This document shows positions 26,657-36,218 of a DNA stretch of 64,000 bases, in pieces (positions within the stretch are counted from its first letter, which is position 1; each line of letters opens with the position of its first letter). This DNA is from Chitinophaga vietnamensis (GTDB lineage Bacteria; Bacteroidota; Bacteroidia; Chitinophagales; Chitinophagaceae): assembly GCF_902167635.1 (NCBI RefSeq), contig NZ_CABHMS010000009.1, positions 124,001-188,000 of the forward strand. Reading direction: 5' to 3'. The notes beneath the pieces are model-generated. The model did no database searches. It was not told the DNA's origin and was given only the letters and a program-made list of their open reading frames with translations. The position numbers and the translations under genes are program-made.

Positions 26657-27552
26657 CCCTTGATCTCGGCTGCCACAATTTCCAGGCCTTCCGCAAAGCT
26701 ATGCGGCTGGTAGCCCAGTTCTTTTTGGGCCTTGTCGATGATCAGGCCTGTTTTGGCAGGCCGTGGGGCAGGCTGGGCAAGGCTTTTAGCGCTGATGCTT
26801 TCTATCAGGCCCGTGTCCAGCTGAAAATATTCGGCCGTTTTGACGGCCATATCATAAGGAGTAAGCACATCTTTTCCTGAGAGGTTGAAATAACCTGGCG
26901 CCTTTTTATCTGCCAGCAGGCGGATGCCTGTGGCCAGATCATGGCACAACGTGGGCGTTCTCCACTGGTCGTTTACCACTTTGATCTTTTTGCCCTGCTG
27001 CAGGTTGTTCTTCACCCAGGTGATCATATTGCTGCGATGCGGATCGGCCACCACGCCGTATACCAGCACGGTACGCACAATAGCCCACTGCAATTTGCTG
27101 TTATGCACGATCCTTTCTGCCGCCACCTTGCTGGTGCCGTAATAGCAGATAGGATTCACTGCTGCATCTTCCGCATAAGGGCCCTGAAGGCCGTCGAACA
27201 CGAAATCAGTGGAAAGAAAAATAAAGAAAGCATTGATTTTTTCGGCGGCCTGCACAAGGTAGCGGGTAGCGCCTACATTGGTATCCCAACAGGCGTCCTT
27301 GTTCTTTTCGCATTCATCTACCTGCGACATGGCGCCTGCATGGATGATGATCTCCGGTTTATATTTATCCACCAGCTGTTGCACACTGCCGGCAGAGCGG
27401 AGATTCACCGCTTCATAAATATAGTTGTCATGCCGCGGAAAGCGGTTGGGGCCTCTGCCGGTAGCGATCACTTGATATTTCCCGTCTTGCAGAAAAATGG
27501 GGATCAGGTGCTGACCCAATAGTCCGTTACTTCCTGTTATTAGTACATTCAT
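26653..27552 (-). CDS. SDR family NAD(P)-dependent reductase, dTDP-4-dehydrorhamnose reductase-like
   Basis: This is a 299-residue RmlD-like protein. The Rossmann nucleotide motif is near residues 7-13 (GSNGLLGQ), IIHAGAMSQVDECE matches the RmlD substrate region, and YYGTSKVAAERIV gives the catalytic Tyr-x-x-x-Lys. RmlD enzymes make dTDP-L-rhamnose, but no other rml genes are here; stand-alone members act on other sugars or are MAT2B-like. The end overlaps the HU/SPOR gene by four bases tail to tail. Confidence 0.88.
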   Translation of the reverse strand: MNVLITGSNGLLGQHLIPIFLQDGKYQVIATGRGPNRFPRHDNYIYEAVNLRSAGSVQQLVDKYKPEIIIHAGAMSQVDECEKNKDACWDTNVGATRYLVQAAEKINAFFIFLSTDFVFDGLQGPYAEDAAVNPICYYGTSKVAAERIVHNSKLQWAIVRTVLVYGVVADPHRSNMITWVKNNLQQGKKIKVVNDQWRTPTLCHDLATGIRLLADKKAPGYFNLSGKDVLTPYDMAVKTAEYFQLDTGLIESISAKSLAQPAPRPAKTGLIIDKAQKELGYQPHSFAEGLEIVAAEIKG

Positions 27553-27613
27553 AAACCATATTCAAAAGGCATCTTTAAAGATACGGATTTAATAATTACG
27601 AATTACGCATAGT

Positions 27614-27807
27614 GTAGTTGCATAAATGTATCGCCCCTACGGGGCTTGATGTTGGTAGATCGTATTTTGTTCTCCCCGGGTTTCACCCGGGTCTACCGGG
27701 CTTTCGCCCCTACGGGGCGTATAGAAGCGGAACATTTACGTTAGTAGATGAAACGTATGACTAATACATGATCTAGCCCCGTAGGGGCGATACATTTATG
27801 CAACTAC
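27614..27807. repeat. 194-bp palindromic element with perfect 33-bp terminal inverted repeats
   Basis: Arms 27614-27646 and 27775-27807 are exact reverse complements over 33 bp. The 128-bp centre has further small palindromes, including a CCGGGTTTCACCCGG-type stem and CGCCCCTACGGGGCG. No open reading frame is present. GTAATT-type repeats flank the element on both sides. No clear target-site duplication is visible. It looks like a MITE or REP-type nonautonomous element. Confidence 0.85.
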
Positions 27808-27842
27808 ATCATTCGTAATTATTAATTCGTAATTCGTAATTA

Positions 27843-29966
27843 TTATTTCATTCCCAGGTTGTACATGGTAAAGGCCCAGATATCTGTGGCCTCATCGATC
27901 ATTTTGGAAGTAGGCTTGCCCGCGCCGTGACCCGCCTGTGTTTCAATGCGGATGAGGGTGGGGTTAGGCCCCGCATTGCAGGCCTGTAGCGTAGCCGCAA
28001 ATTTGAAAGAATGCGCCGGCACTACACGGTCGTCATGATCCGCAGTAGTGATCAGCGTAGCCGGATAGGAAGTACCAGGCTTCAGGTTATGCAGTGGAGA
28101 ATATTTAATGAGATATTTGAATTGCTCCGGATGATCACTGCTGCCATATTCCACGGCCCAGGCCCATCCGATGGTGAACTTCTGGAAACGAAGCATATCC
28201 ATCACGCCTACTGCCGGCAATGCCACCTTAAAGAGCTCAGGGCGCTGCGTCATACAGGCCCCGACCAGCAGCCCGCCGTTGGAACCTCCGCGGATAGCCA
28301 GCTTCGACGGATTGGTATATTTCTCCTTAATGAGATGTTCTGCCGCACCGGTGAAGTCATCAAACACATTTTGTTTTTTCTCCATCATGCCCGCCTTATG
28401 CCATGCCTCGCCATACTCGCTGCCACCGCGTAAAGAAACGACAGCATAGATACCGCCCTGTTCCATGAAGTACAGGTTCGATACGCTGAAACTCGGCGTC
28501 ACCGCGATGTTGAAGCCACCGTAGCCATACATCAGCACTGGATTGTTGCCATCTCTCTTCATACCTTTTTTATAAGACAGGAAGATGGGCACACGGGTAC
28601 CGTCTTTACTGTTGAAGAACACCTGTTTGGTTTCATAATCGTCCGGGTTGAATTTCACCTCCGCTTTGCTAAACAAGGTGCTGACGCCGGTTTTGATATC
28701 ATATTTATAAACGGTGGCCGGCGTAACAAAAGAAGAGAAGGTGTAGTACAGTTCCGTTACTTCTTTTTTAGCGCCAAATCCGCTGGCAGAGCCTATGCCG
28801 GGCAGTTTCACCTCATGCATGTTTCGGCCATCGTAATCATATTGATACACGCGGGATGCCGCATCTTTGAGATAAGAGAGCAACAGTTTACCACCGGCGC
28901 TCTCGGCGCTCTGCATCGCTTCGGGCTTTTCCGGTACGATGGTTTTCCAGTTCTTTTCTTCCGGTTGCTTCGGATCAATGAGCACGATCTTGTAGTTAGG
29001 CGCCTGTACGTTGGTGCGGACCAGCAGCTTATCGCCCACATTATCGATCACGTTTGCTTCATTGGCGAAACCCGGAAAGAGCGTTGCAAAGCCTTTGCTG
29101 GCGGGATCTTGCAGGTCGCGGTAACGGATCTCTACGCCGGAAGTGCCTTCGGTGAGTTCCAGCAGGAGGAAGCGGCCATCTTCTGTAACGCTGGCGGAGC
29201 AATTGCGCAGCGGATGTTCTTTATCTTCATAGATCAGCTCATCCTGCTCCTGTTTATCGCCGATCTTGTGATAATATATTTTCTGGAATTCATTTTTCCT
29301 GGACAGGCGGCTTTGTTCATCGGGCTGGTCATAGCGGCTGTAGTAGAAGCCATTGCCTTTCCAGGCGATGCCGCTGAATTTGAGCCACTCCAGTTTATCG
29401 CTCAGCAATGCTTTGGTCTCCACGTCCATTACAAATGCATCCTGCCAGTCGGAGCCGGCCCTGGCGATGAGGTAGGCGGCGTATTTACCATCTTTCGAGA
29501 AGCTGAGCGTGCCCAATGCGGCGGTGCCTTCGGCAGATAATTTATTGGGATCAATAAATACTTCCGGTGTGCCATTGGGTGTGGTGGAGCGATAGAGAAC
29601 AGATTGGTTCTGCAATCCATCGTTCTTAAAATAGTAGTAATACTTGCCGTGTTTAACCGGAGCGCCATTCTTGGGATAATTCCAGAGGGTCTCCAATCTT
29701 TTTTTAATGTCGTTGCGGAAAGGGATACGGGATAAATAATCTTGCGTGATCTTATTTTCTTCTGCTACCCAGGCTTTGGTTTCAGCGCTGTGATCATCTT
29801 CCAGCCAGCGGTAGGGGTCAGCGATCTGTGTACCGTGATAATTGTTGACGGTATCCACCTTTTTGGTGATTGGATATTTAATATCGCTGGAATACTGTGC
29901 TATGGCTTGTCCTGTCATTAAACTCATACCGATTATTAACCACCTCCTATTAGTTTTTTTCAACAT
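27843..29966 (-). CDS. Prolyl oligopeptidase family serine peptidase (S9A), secreted
   Basis: This 707-residue enzyme cleaves short peptides after proline. An N-terminal signal peptide is visible (MLKKTNRRWLIIGMSLMTGQAIAQ). The early PYRWLEDDHSAET block is a hallmark of S9A, followed by a seven-bladed propeller. The catalytic residues lie in RGGSNGGLLVGA (Ser), DHDDRVVPAHS (Asp) and AGHGAGKPTSK (His). Length matches family (about 690-710). It is a periplasmic counterpart of the S9 peptidase at 9838. The gene is monocistronic between the palindromic element and a divergent AT-rich region shared with pfkA. Confidence 0.96.
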   Translation of the reverse strand: MLKKTNRRWLIIGMSLMTGQAIAQYSSDIKYPITKKVDTVNNYHGTQIADPYRWLEDDHSAETKAWVAEENKITQDYLSRIPFRNDIKKRLETLWNYPKNGAPVKHGKYYYYFKNDGLQNQSVLYRSTTPNGTPEVFIDPNKLSAEGTAALGTLSFSKDGKYAAYLIARAGSDWQDAFVMDVETKALLSDKLEWLKFSGIAWKGNGFYYSRYDQPDEQSRLSRKNEFQKIYYHKIGDKQEQDELIYEDKEHPLRNCSASVTEDGRFLLLELTEGTSGVEIRYRDLQDPASKGFATLFPGFANEANVIDNVGDKLLVRTNVQAPNYKIVLIDPKQPEEKNWKTIVPEKPEAMQSAESAGGKLLLSYLKDAASRVYQYDYDGRNMHEVKLPGIGSASGFGAKKEVTELYYTFSSFVTPATVYKYDIKTGVSTLFSKAEVKFNPDDYETKQVFFNSKDGTRVPIFLSYKKGMKRDGNNPVLMYGYGGFNIAVTPSFSVSNLYFMEQGGIYAVVSLRGGSEYGEAWHKAGMMEKKQNVFDDFTGAAEHLIKEKYTNPSKLAIRGGSNGGLLVGACMTQRPELFKVALPAVGVMDMLRFQKFTIGWAWAVEYGSSDHPEQFKYLIKYSPLHNLKPGTSYPATLITTADHDDRVVPAHSFKFAATLQACNAGPNPTLIRIETQAGHGAGKPTSKMIDEATDIWAFTMYNLGMK

Positions 29967-30063
29967 GCCTATAATTTTTAAAAAAATTTTCTACTTTGTT
30001 TAATCAAATTTAAAAATTTAGGTTATTTCATCAGATAACTGTTAGAAAACAATTGCAAAATGT

Positions 30064-30071
30064 TATTTTTG
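30064..30071 (+). promoter_or_regulatory. Candidate -7 element for pfkA-pyk
   Basis: TATTTTTG fits TAnnTTTG and lies 32 bp before the pfkA ATG in a strongly AT-rich divergent spacer. A -33 TTG is not obvious. Confidence 0.4.
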
Positions 30072-30103
30072 TGCGCCCTTAAGATATTTTTTTAGCAATT
30101 TAT

Positions 30104-31084
30104 ATGAAAAAACTGAACAACATTGCAGTCCTTACCTCAGGGGGAGATGCTCCTGGCATGAACGCCGCAGTTCGTGCCGTCGTAAGAACGGGCATTTATC
30201 ATCAGCTGAATGTGTTCGGCATTATGTACGGTTACAGAGGAATGTTGAAGAATGAGATATTCCCGATGGAGTCGAAATCAGTGGCGAACATTATTCAACG
30301 CGGAGGCACCATATTGAAGACCGCCCGGTGCAAAGAGTTCTATGAATATGAAGGGCGAAAAAAAGCTTATGAGAATCTGAAGAAACACAACATTGACGGG
30401 TTGGTTGTTATAGGTGGCGACGGCTCGTTCAATGGTGCGCAGAAGTTCAGCCAGGAATTTGATATTCCGTGTATAGGCTTGCCTGGTACTATTGACAAGG
30501 ACATTGCTGGCACTGATTCTACGATTGGTTTTGATACGGCGGTAAATACGGCGATAGAAGCGATCGACAAGATCAGGGACACAGCGGATGCGCACGACCG
30601 TTTATTTGTGATTGAGGTGATGGGCCGCGATGCAGGCTACATCGCGCTTCACAGCGGTATCAGCACGGGTGCAGAGCACGTCTTAATGCCGGAGCGTAAA
30701 ACAGAAGTAAACGAAATTATTGAAGAACTGCAGGCAAACGAGCGCAGAAGAAAGCTCGTGAACCTCATTGTAGTGGCCGAAGGAGATGAAACCGGCGGCG
30801 CCAATGAAGTAGCCCGCAGGATCAAAGATCACTGCCCTCAACTGGATACCAGGGTTTGCATCCTGGGACATATCCAGCGTGGTGGCGCCCCCTCCTGCCA
30901 GGACCGTATCCTGGCGAGCCGCCTCGGCTACGCCGCTGTAGACGCCTTACTCGAAGGCATACACAACGTCATGATCGGCGTTGTTAATGACAAGATCCAT
31001 TATACACCTCTTGACAAAGCTGTAAAAGCGAAACAGGAAATTGACCCCGAATGGTTTAAGATTGTTAAAATTCTTGCGAGTTAA
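30104..31084 (+). CDS. pfkA: ATP-dependent 6-phosphofructokinase
   Basis: This 326-residue enzyme phosphorylates fructose 6-phosphate, the committed step of glycolysis. The ATP site is TSGGDAPGMNAAVRA (from residue 11) with GGDGSFNGA near 103-111; Gly after GGD is typical of ATP-using rather than PPi-using enzymes. The catalytic block reads GTIDKDIAGTD, keeping both Asp residues but with Lys where most PfkA enzymes have Asn. PfkA effector-site features and length (about 320) are normal. Pyruvate kinase follows after 12 bp, so the two regulated steps of glycolysis are probably co-expressed. Confidence 0.97.
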   Translation: MKKLNNIAVLTSGGDAPGMNAAVRAVVRTGIYHQLNVFGIMYGYRGMLKNEIFPMESKSVANIIQRGGTILKTARCKEFYEYEGRKKAYENLKKHNIDGLVVIGGDGSFNGAQKFSQEFDIPCIGLPGTIDKDIAGTDSTIGFDTAVNTAIEAIDKIRDTADAHDRLFVIEVMGRDAGYIALHSGISTGAEHVLMPERKTEVNEIIEELQANERRRKLVNLIVVAEGDETGGANEVARRIKDHCPQLDTRVCILGHIQRGGAPSCQDRILASRLGYAAVDALLEGIHNVMIGVVNDKIHYTPLDKAVKAKQEIDPEWFKIVKILAS

Positions 31085-31096
31085 AAAATAAGACTT

Positions 31097-32584
31097 ATGA
31101 GTACAAAGGATCTTTCGAAATACTTTCACAAGCAGATGGACAACGCTGCAGGTAGAGAACACTCTTCCCACAAAACAAAAATTGTAGCAACCGTTGGCCC
31201 GGCCTGTGATACCTATGAAGGACTGCTGGCGCTGGTAAAAGCAGGCGTGAACGTTTTCCGCCTTAACTTTTCCCACGGCTCGCACGAAGATAAACTGCGG
31301 ATCATCGAATATATCCGCCAGATCAACAAAACAGAACCTTACAACGTGGCCATCCTGGCCGATCTGCAAGGCCCGAAACTGCGCGTAGGCGAAATCGCAA
31401 ACAATGCGCTGCCTCTCAAAACCGGTGATATCCTCACTTTCGTAAACGAGAAAGTAGTGGGCACCATGGAAAAAATCTATGTTTCCTACCCTGACCTGTA
31501 CAAAGATCTCAAACCCGGTCAGAAAATCCTGTTGGACGATGGTAAGATCGAAACAGTGGTAAAAGAACTCACCCCTGCCGGCGAAATCAAAGCCGAAGTA
31601 ACATTGCCAGGCGTGCTCTCTTCCAAAAAAGGTTTCAATCTTCCCGATACCAAAGTATCTCTGCCTGCCCTTACCGAAAAAGATATCATCGACCTGGAAT
31701 TTATCATCGACCAGGAATGCGACTGGGTGGCCCTTTCCTTCGTGAGAAGCGTAAAAGACCTGATCGACCTGCGCAAACGCCTGGAAGCGCGCAATTCCAA
31801 GATGAAAGTGATTTCCAAGATCGAAAAACCCGAGGCCATCCAGAACCTGAAAGAAATTATCTGGGAAAGTGATGGCGTAATGATCGCCCGTGGCGACCTC
31901 GGCGTGGAACTGCCTGTAGAGCAGATCCCGATGATCCAGAAAGATATTATCCGTAAATGTATCCACCGCGCGAAGCCCGTTATCGTAGCTACGCAGATGA
32001 TGGAAAGCATGATGGACCGCACCCGTCCTAACCGCAGTGAGATCACAGACGTGGCCAACGCCGTACTGGAAGGCGCCGACGCAGTAATGCTCAGCGGCGA
32101 AACCGCTACCGGCCAGTTCCCCGTACTGGTGATCCAGACCATGAACAAGATCATCCAGGAAGTGGAAAAAGAAGCGATCATCTACAACCGTAACCTGATC
32201 CCTCACCGCCACTCTCCTACCTTCCTCAGCGATGCACTGTGCTACAACGCCTGTAAGATCGCCGAAGACCTCGATGCTGATGCCCTCATCGGTATGACGC
32301 AAAGCGGCTACACCGGCTTCATGCTGAGCAGCTACCGTCCGCGCTCTCCGCTCTACGTCTTCACCAAAGAAAGAACACTGGTGAACCAGCTGAGCCTCAG
32401 CTGGGGCGTACGTGCCTTCTACTACGAAGAAGAAGAAAGCCTTGACGATATCGTTTTCGATCAGATCAACATCCTGAAAGAAAGAGGTTTCGTGAAAGTA
32501 GGCGATGTAGCCGTAAACACCGGCAGCACGCCCGTGAAGCTGCACCTGCCTACCAACATGCTTAAAATCACCAGGGTAGAATAG
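31097..32584 (+). CDS. pyk: Pyruvate kinase
   Basis: This 495-residue enzyme makes pyruvate and ATP from phosphoenolpyruvate. Family blocks include KIVATVGPAC at the N terminus, FRLNFSHGSHE, ILADLQGPKLRVGE, the catalytic-Lys region MKVISKIEKPEA, MIARGDLGVELP, and the active-site LSGETATGQFP. The C-terminal allosteric domain is present (about residues 350-495). The gene is 12 bp downstream of pfkA and is followed by a strong terminator. Start at ATG 31113 is impossible because family sequence begins earlier; ATG 31097 is used. Confidence 0.97.
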   Translation: MSTKDLSKYFHKQMDNAAGREHSSHKTKIVATVGPACDTYEGLLALVKAGVNVFRLNFSHGSHEDKLRIIEYIRQINKTEPYNVAILADLQGPKLRVGEIANNALPLKTGDILTFVNEKVVGTMEKIYVSYPDLYKDLKPGQKILLDDGKIETVVKELTPAGEIKAEVTLPGVLSSKKGFNLPDTKVSLPALTEKDIIDLEFIIDQECDWVALSFVRSVKDLIDLRKRLEARNSKMKVISKIEKPEAIQNLKEIIWESDGVMIARGDLGVELPVEQIPMIQKDIIRKCIHRAKPVIVATQMMESMMDRTRPNRSEITDVANAVLEGADAVMLSGETATGQFPVLVIQTMNKIIQEVEKEAIIYNRNLIPHRHSPTFLSDALCYNACKIAEDLDADALIGMTQSGYTGFMLSSYRPRSPLYVFTKERTLVNQLSLSWGVRAFYYEEEESLDDIVFDQINILKERGFVKVGDVAVNTGSTPVKLHLPTNMLKITRVE

Positions 32585-32600
32585 TGACCTTATCAGTTAA

Positions 32601-32639
32601 AGCAACAAGGGGATCGACGTAGTCGATCCCCTTGTTGCT
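32601..32639. terminator. Bidirectional terminator between pyk and the MFS gene
   Basis: A perfect 18-bp stem (32601-32618 with 32622-32639) has a three-base loop. It ends one base before the stop codon of the convergent MFS gene. AA and TT runs on either side allow termination in both directions. Confidence 0.9.
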
Positions 32640-33812
32640 TTAACTCTTTTTATAAGTGAGCAGGTAGATGATCAACGCCGTAGTGATCAACGCCGTACCG
32701 GCGATACATACGCCATTCCACCGGCCTACAGACCATACCCACAGCCCGATGCCCGAGCCCAGCGAGGTACCGATAAAGCTGGTGGTCATGAATACTGTAT
32801 TCAACCTGTTGCGCGCTTCCGGCAACAGCATATAGATACGCGTTTGATTGGAAACATGTATTGCCTGCAAACCCAGGTCTATGGCCACAATCCCCACAAT
32901 GATACCAATGATATTGGCCTGGAAGATATAAAACAGGAAATAACCGAGGAACAGAAAGATGATACCATACCCAACGGCTATACGAGGATTTTTCTTGTCG
33001 GCAATACGCCCTACCAATGGCGCGCCGAGCGCTCCTGCGGCCGCCGCCAGCCCCATCAGACCAATCTTGTCGCTGGAATAATGAAAGGGCGCATCCGATA
33101 ACAGGAATACCACCGTGGTCCAGAACATACCAAACATCGCGAAACCGCAGGCATTGATAGCCGAGGCCTCGCGCAGTACCGGTTGCTCCCTGGTAAGCGT
33201 GAGCAATGATTTCATCAGATCGCCGTAAGTGCCGCTGAAAGCGGGTTTGCTGACAGGGAACGAGATCGTCATCACAATCGCCAGCAAACCGCTGATTGCT
33301 GCCGCAATGTAGAACATCGCCCGCCATCCAAACTGATGGCCCACAATGCCACTCAGGGTCCGGGATAACAATATGCCCACCAGCAGGCCGCTCATAATGG
33401 TACCGATCACCTTTCCACGGTTGGCAGGACTCGATAAATGCGCCGCCAGCGGCAATATCAGCTGAGGTACCACCGAAGTGAAACCGATCATCAGGCCCGT
33501 TACTTTCAACATCGTGATATTCACCGATTTCGCAGCGGCGAGCAAAGCCACCACCGAAGCGATCGTCATCACCACAATCTGTCCCTTTCTCTCCAGCTTG
33601 TCACCCAGCGGCACACAAAATAACAAACCCAATGCGTAACCTATCTGCGTGAAGAATGTTACCTGCCCGGCATTCGCATCCGTTACGCCAAACTCCTTAC
33701 TCATCAATACCAGCAAGGGCTGGCTGTAATAAATATTTGCCACGATCAGCCCTGTGCAAAGGGCCATGATCAGGATATTCCATCTGCTAAGCTCCATAGT
33801 TTCGTCTTTCAT
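32640..33812 (-). CDS. MFS transporter
   Basis: This is a 390-residue protein with twelve predicted membrane segments in two six-helix halves. The motif after helix 2, PLGDKLERKGQIVV, is a good match to the MFS loop 2-3 signature GxxxDRxGRR-type sequence, and LVGRIADKKNPR follows in the second half. The family exports or imports small molecules; similarity to YfiS/AraJ-like drug or sugar efflux is possible but not provable. ATG at 33812 is used; a second in-frame ATG lies five codons later. It converges on pyk and diverges from the aldehyde dehydrogenase gene. Confidence 0.9.
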   Translation of the reverse strand: MKDETMELSRWNILIMALCTGLIVANIYYSQPLLVLMSKEFGVTDANAGQVTFFTQIGYALGLLFCVPLGDKLERKGQIVVMTIASVVALLAAAKSVNITMLKVTGLMIGFTSVVPQLILPLAAHLSSPANRGKVIGTIMSGLLVGILLSRTLSGIVGHQFGWRAMFYIAAAISGLLAIVMTISFPVSKPAFSGTYGDLMKSLLTLTREQPVLREASAINACGFAMFGMFWTTVVFLLSDAPFHYSSDKIGLMGLAAAAGALGAPLVGRIADKKNPRIAVGYGIIFLFLGYFLFYIFQANIIGIIVGIVAIDLGLQAIHVSNQTRIYMLLPEARNRLNTVFMTTSFIGTSLGSGIGLWVWSVGRWNGVCIAGTALITTALIIYLLTYKKS

Positions 33813-33908
33813 GCCGCAAAGATAAACGCATTCATCCGCCTTGCACTGATTAAATCCAGAAACGGTAAATTTGTAAATGCTAATTGCTCACCGCTAAAAG
33901 TCATAGCT

Positions 33909-35261
33909 ATGTTCAAGAGTATAAATCCGTACACACTGGAAACCATCGCTGAATACCCTGCCCATACAGACAAGGAGATAGAACAGAAACTGCTGACGGG
34001 TGAAAAGGCCTTCCGGCAACTGTTACAAACGTCGCTGGATCAGCGCCGCCAATGGCTGCAGGAAGTAGCGCAGTCACTGAAAAACAATGCAACGGAACAT
34101 GCCACGCTGATCACACAGGAGATGGGTAAAACCCTTAAGGAAGCCAAGGCCGAAGTACTCAAATGCGCCACCTCCGCAGAATATTATGTAAAACACATCA
34201 CGGAAATACTGCAACCGCGCATCATCACTTCCGATGCACGCAAAAGCTACGCATCTTACGAACCCAAAGGCATCGTGCTGGCCATCATGCCCTGGAACTT
34301 CCCCTACTGGCAGGTTTTCAGGTTTGCCATCCCGAATATTCTCGCCGGTAATACCGGCCTGCTCAAACATGCCAGCAATGTAAGCGGCTGCGCATTGGCC
34401 ATAGAAAAGCTTTTCGTGGAATCGAACTTCCCGGCAGGCATCTTTCAATCTCTCCTTTTATCTTCTCAACATATTGAACCCATCATCGCAGATCCGCGCG
34501 TACAGGGCGTTACGCTCACCGGCAGCACGCCGGCTGGCAAAAGTGTAGCCGCCCTCTCCGGCAAGTACATCAAAAAAACAGTGCTGGAACTAGGCGGCAG
34601 CGATCCTTTCATCGTGTTGAAAGACGCCGACCTCGATGCCGCCGCTGCCACCGCCGTGAAAGGACGCATGCAAAACGCCGGACAATCGTGCATCGCCGCC
34701 AAACGCTGGATCGTGGAGAAAGCCGTGGCGCCCGCCTTCACAGAAAAAGTACGCGCCATCCTCTCGCAGATGAAACAGGGTAATCCCATGGATAACGCCA
34801 CAGACATGGGTCCCATGGCACGCCCCGACCTCGCCGACGAACTGGCCCGCCAGATGCGGGACACCATCAGCCAGGGCGCACGCCTCGAATTGGGCGGCAC
34901 GCATCAAGACTGTAACTTTGCCCCCACCCTGCTCACCGGGGTTACTAATAATATGACCGCTTTTAAAGAAGAAACTTTCGGACCTTTGGCCGTAGTGATC
35001 GAAGCCGCCAACGAACAGGAAGCTATCGCGCTCGCCAATGAGACCGACTTCGGCCTGGGATCAGCCCTGTGGACACAGGACCTCGACAAAGCAGCGCGCC
35101 TCGCCACACAGATCGAAAGCGGCAACGTATTCGTCAATGCCATGGTGAGATCCGATGCCCGCCTGCCCTTCGGCGGCGTGAAACAATCCGGCTACGGCAG
35201 GGAACTATCACTCGAAGGCACACACGAATTTCTGAACGTGAAAACAGTTTATATTCAATAA
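33909..35261 (+). CDS. NAD(P)-dependent succinate-semialdehyde (aldehyde) dehydrogenase
   Basis: This is a 450-residue ALDH-superfamily enzyme of the short SSADH class. Visible elements are the Asn-containing MPWNFPYWQVFRF, TLTGSTPAGKSVA (cofactor loop), the general-base Glu in LELGGSDPF, the nucleophile Cys in NAGQSCIAAKR, and the C-terminal PFGGVKQSGYGREL. It oxidises succinate semialdehyde or related aldehydes to acids. The stop codon abuts the coaA start directly, so the two form an operon with the Crp-like and metallo-hydrolase genes. Length is typical of the GabD subfamily without N-terminal extension. Confidence 0.93.
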   Translation: MFKSINPYTLETIAEYPAHTDKEIEQKLLTGEKAFRQLLQTSLDQRRQWLQEVAQSLKNNATEHATLITQEMGKTLKEAKAEVLKCATSAEYYVKHITEILQPRIITSDARKSYASYEPKGIVLAIMPWNFPYWQVFRFAIPNILAGNTGLLKHASNVSGCALAIEKLFVESNFPAGIFQSLLLSSQHIEPIIADPRVQGVTLTGSTPAGKSVAALSGKYIKKTVLELGGSDPFIVLKDADLDAAAATAVKGRMQNAGQSCIAAKRWIVEKAVAPAFTEKVRAILSQMKQGNPMDNATDMGPMARPDLADELARQMRDTISQGARLELGGTHQDCNFAPTLLTGVTNNMTAFKEETFGPLAVVIEAANEQEAIALANETDFGLGSALWTQDLDKAARLATQIESGNVFVNAMVRSDARLPFGGVKQSGYGRELSLEGTHEFLNVKTVYIQ

Positions 35262-36218
35262 ATGACAACTTCTCTTAAACGCGAACGCTACACTCCCTAT
35301 ATCACTTTCTCCCGCAAGGAATGGGCGGAAAGAAGCAACGACGCGATGTTACAGCTGGCCGACTACGACCTGGACCAACTCCACGGTATGAACGAACCAC
35401 TTACCATGGAAGAGATCAAACAGGTATATCTCCCGCTGGCACATCTGCTCAACCTCTACGTAACTGCCTCGCAACAGCTGCATACGGCCACCAGCCATTT
35501 TCTCAGCAGCCAGGTACACAAAGTGCCTTATATCATCGGCATCGCAGGGAGCGTGGCCGTGGGCAAAAGCACCACCGCGCGCGTGTTACAGAAATTATTG
35601 CAGACATGGTCCAACCACCCGCGTGTGGACCTTGTGACCACCGACGGTTTTTTATATCCCAATAAATTCCTCGAACAAAATAATATCATGAACCGCAAGG
35701 GCTTCCCTGAAAGTTATGATATCAAAAGGCTGGTACATTTCCTCGCAGATGTGAAATCAGGCAAAGAGCGCGTAGCCGCGCCACTGTATTCTCATCTCGA
35801 ATATGATGTGTTGCCAGGCCAGCTGCAATGGATAGAGCAACCCGATATCGTGATCGTGGAAGGTGTGAATGTGCTGCAAGTGAGGCCCAGACAGCAACAG
35901 AAAGATCCTTCTGTATTTGTGTCAGACTTCTTTGACTTTTCTATTTATGTAGATGCCGCGGAGAAAGATATCCGCAAGTGGTACATCGCGCGCTTTGAAT
36001 CGCTGCGCCAGACAGCCTTTCAGAACCCGGAATCTTTCTTCCACCGCTATGCGCATCTGTCGGACAGCGCCACCGTGGAACTGGCCACACAGATATGGAG
36101 CGACATCAACAAGCCTAATCTCGAGCAGAATATTGCGCCTACGCGCGATCGTGCAAGGCTGATCCTGGAGAAGGGCAGCAACCACTTTGTGCAATCCATC
36201 AAACTGCGAAAAATATAA
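35262..36218 (+). CDS. coaA: Type I pantothenate kinase
   Basis: This is a 318-residue enzyme of coenzyme A synthesis, phosphorylating pantothenate. It has the CoaA start ([14 protein letters not shown]), a P-loop near residues 93-107 ([15 protein letters not shown]), and the TTDGFLYPN and GFPESYD blocks. Length matches type I CoaA. It begins immediately after the aldehyde dehydrogenase stop with no spacer, and its stop shares bases with the next ATG (TAATG). Type I kinase is found in some Bacteroidota, while others have type III CoaX. Confidence 0.97.
   Translation: MTTSLKRERYTPYITFSRKEWAERSNDAMLQLADYDLDQLHGMNEPLTMEEIKQVYLPLAHLLNLYVTASQQLHTATSHFLSSQVHKVPYIIGIAGSVAVGKSTTARVLQKLLQTWSNHPRVDLVTTDGFLYPNKFLEQNNIMNRKGFPESYDIKRLVHFLADVKSGKERVAAPLYSHLEYDVLPGQLQWIEQPDIVIVEGVNVLQVRPRQQQKDPSVFVSDFFDFSIYVDAAEKDIRKWYIARFESLRQTAFQNPESFFHRYAHLSDSATVELATQIWSDINKPNLEQNIAPTRDRARLILEKGSNHFVQSIKLRKI

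Noticed and set aside
30947-32545. 532-codon reading frame antisense to pyruvate kinase
   Set aside because: It lies wholly opposite a certain gene, shows no family motif and has the His/Phe/Asp-heavy composition typical of the reverse of biased codons.
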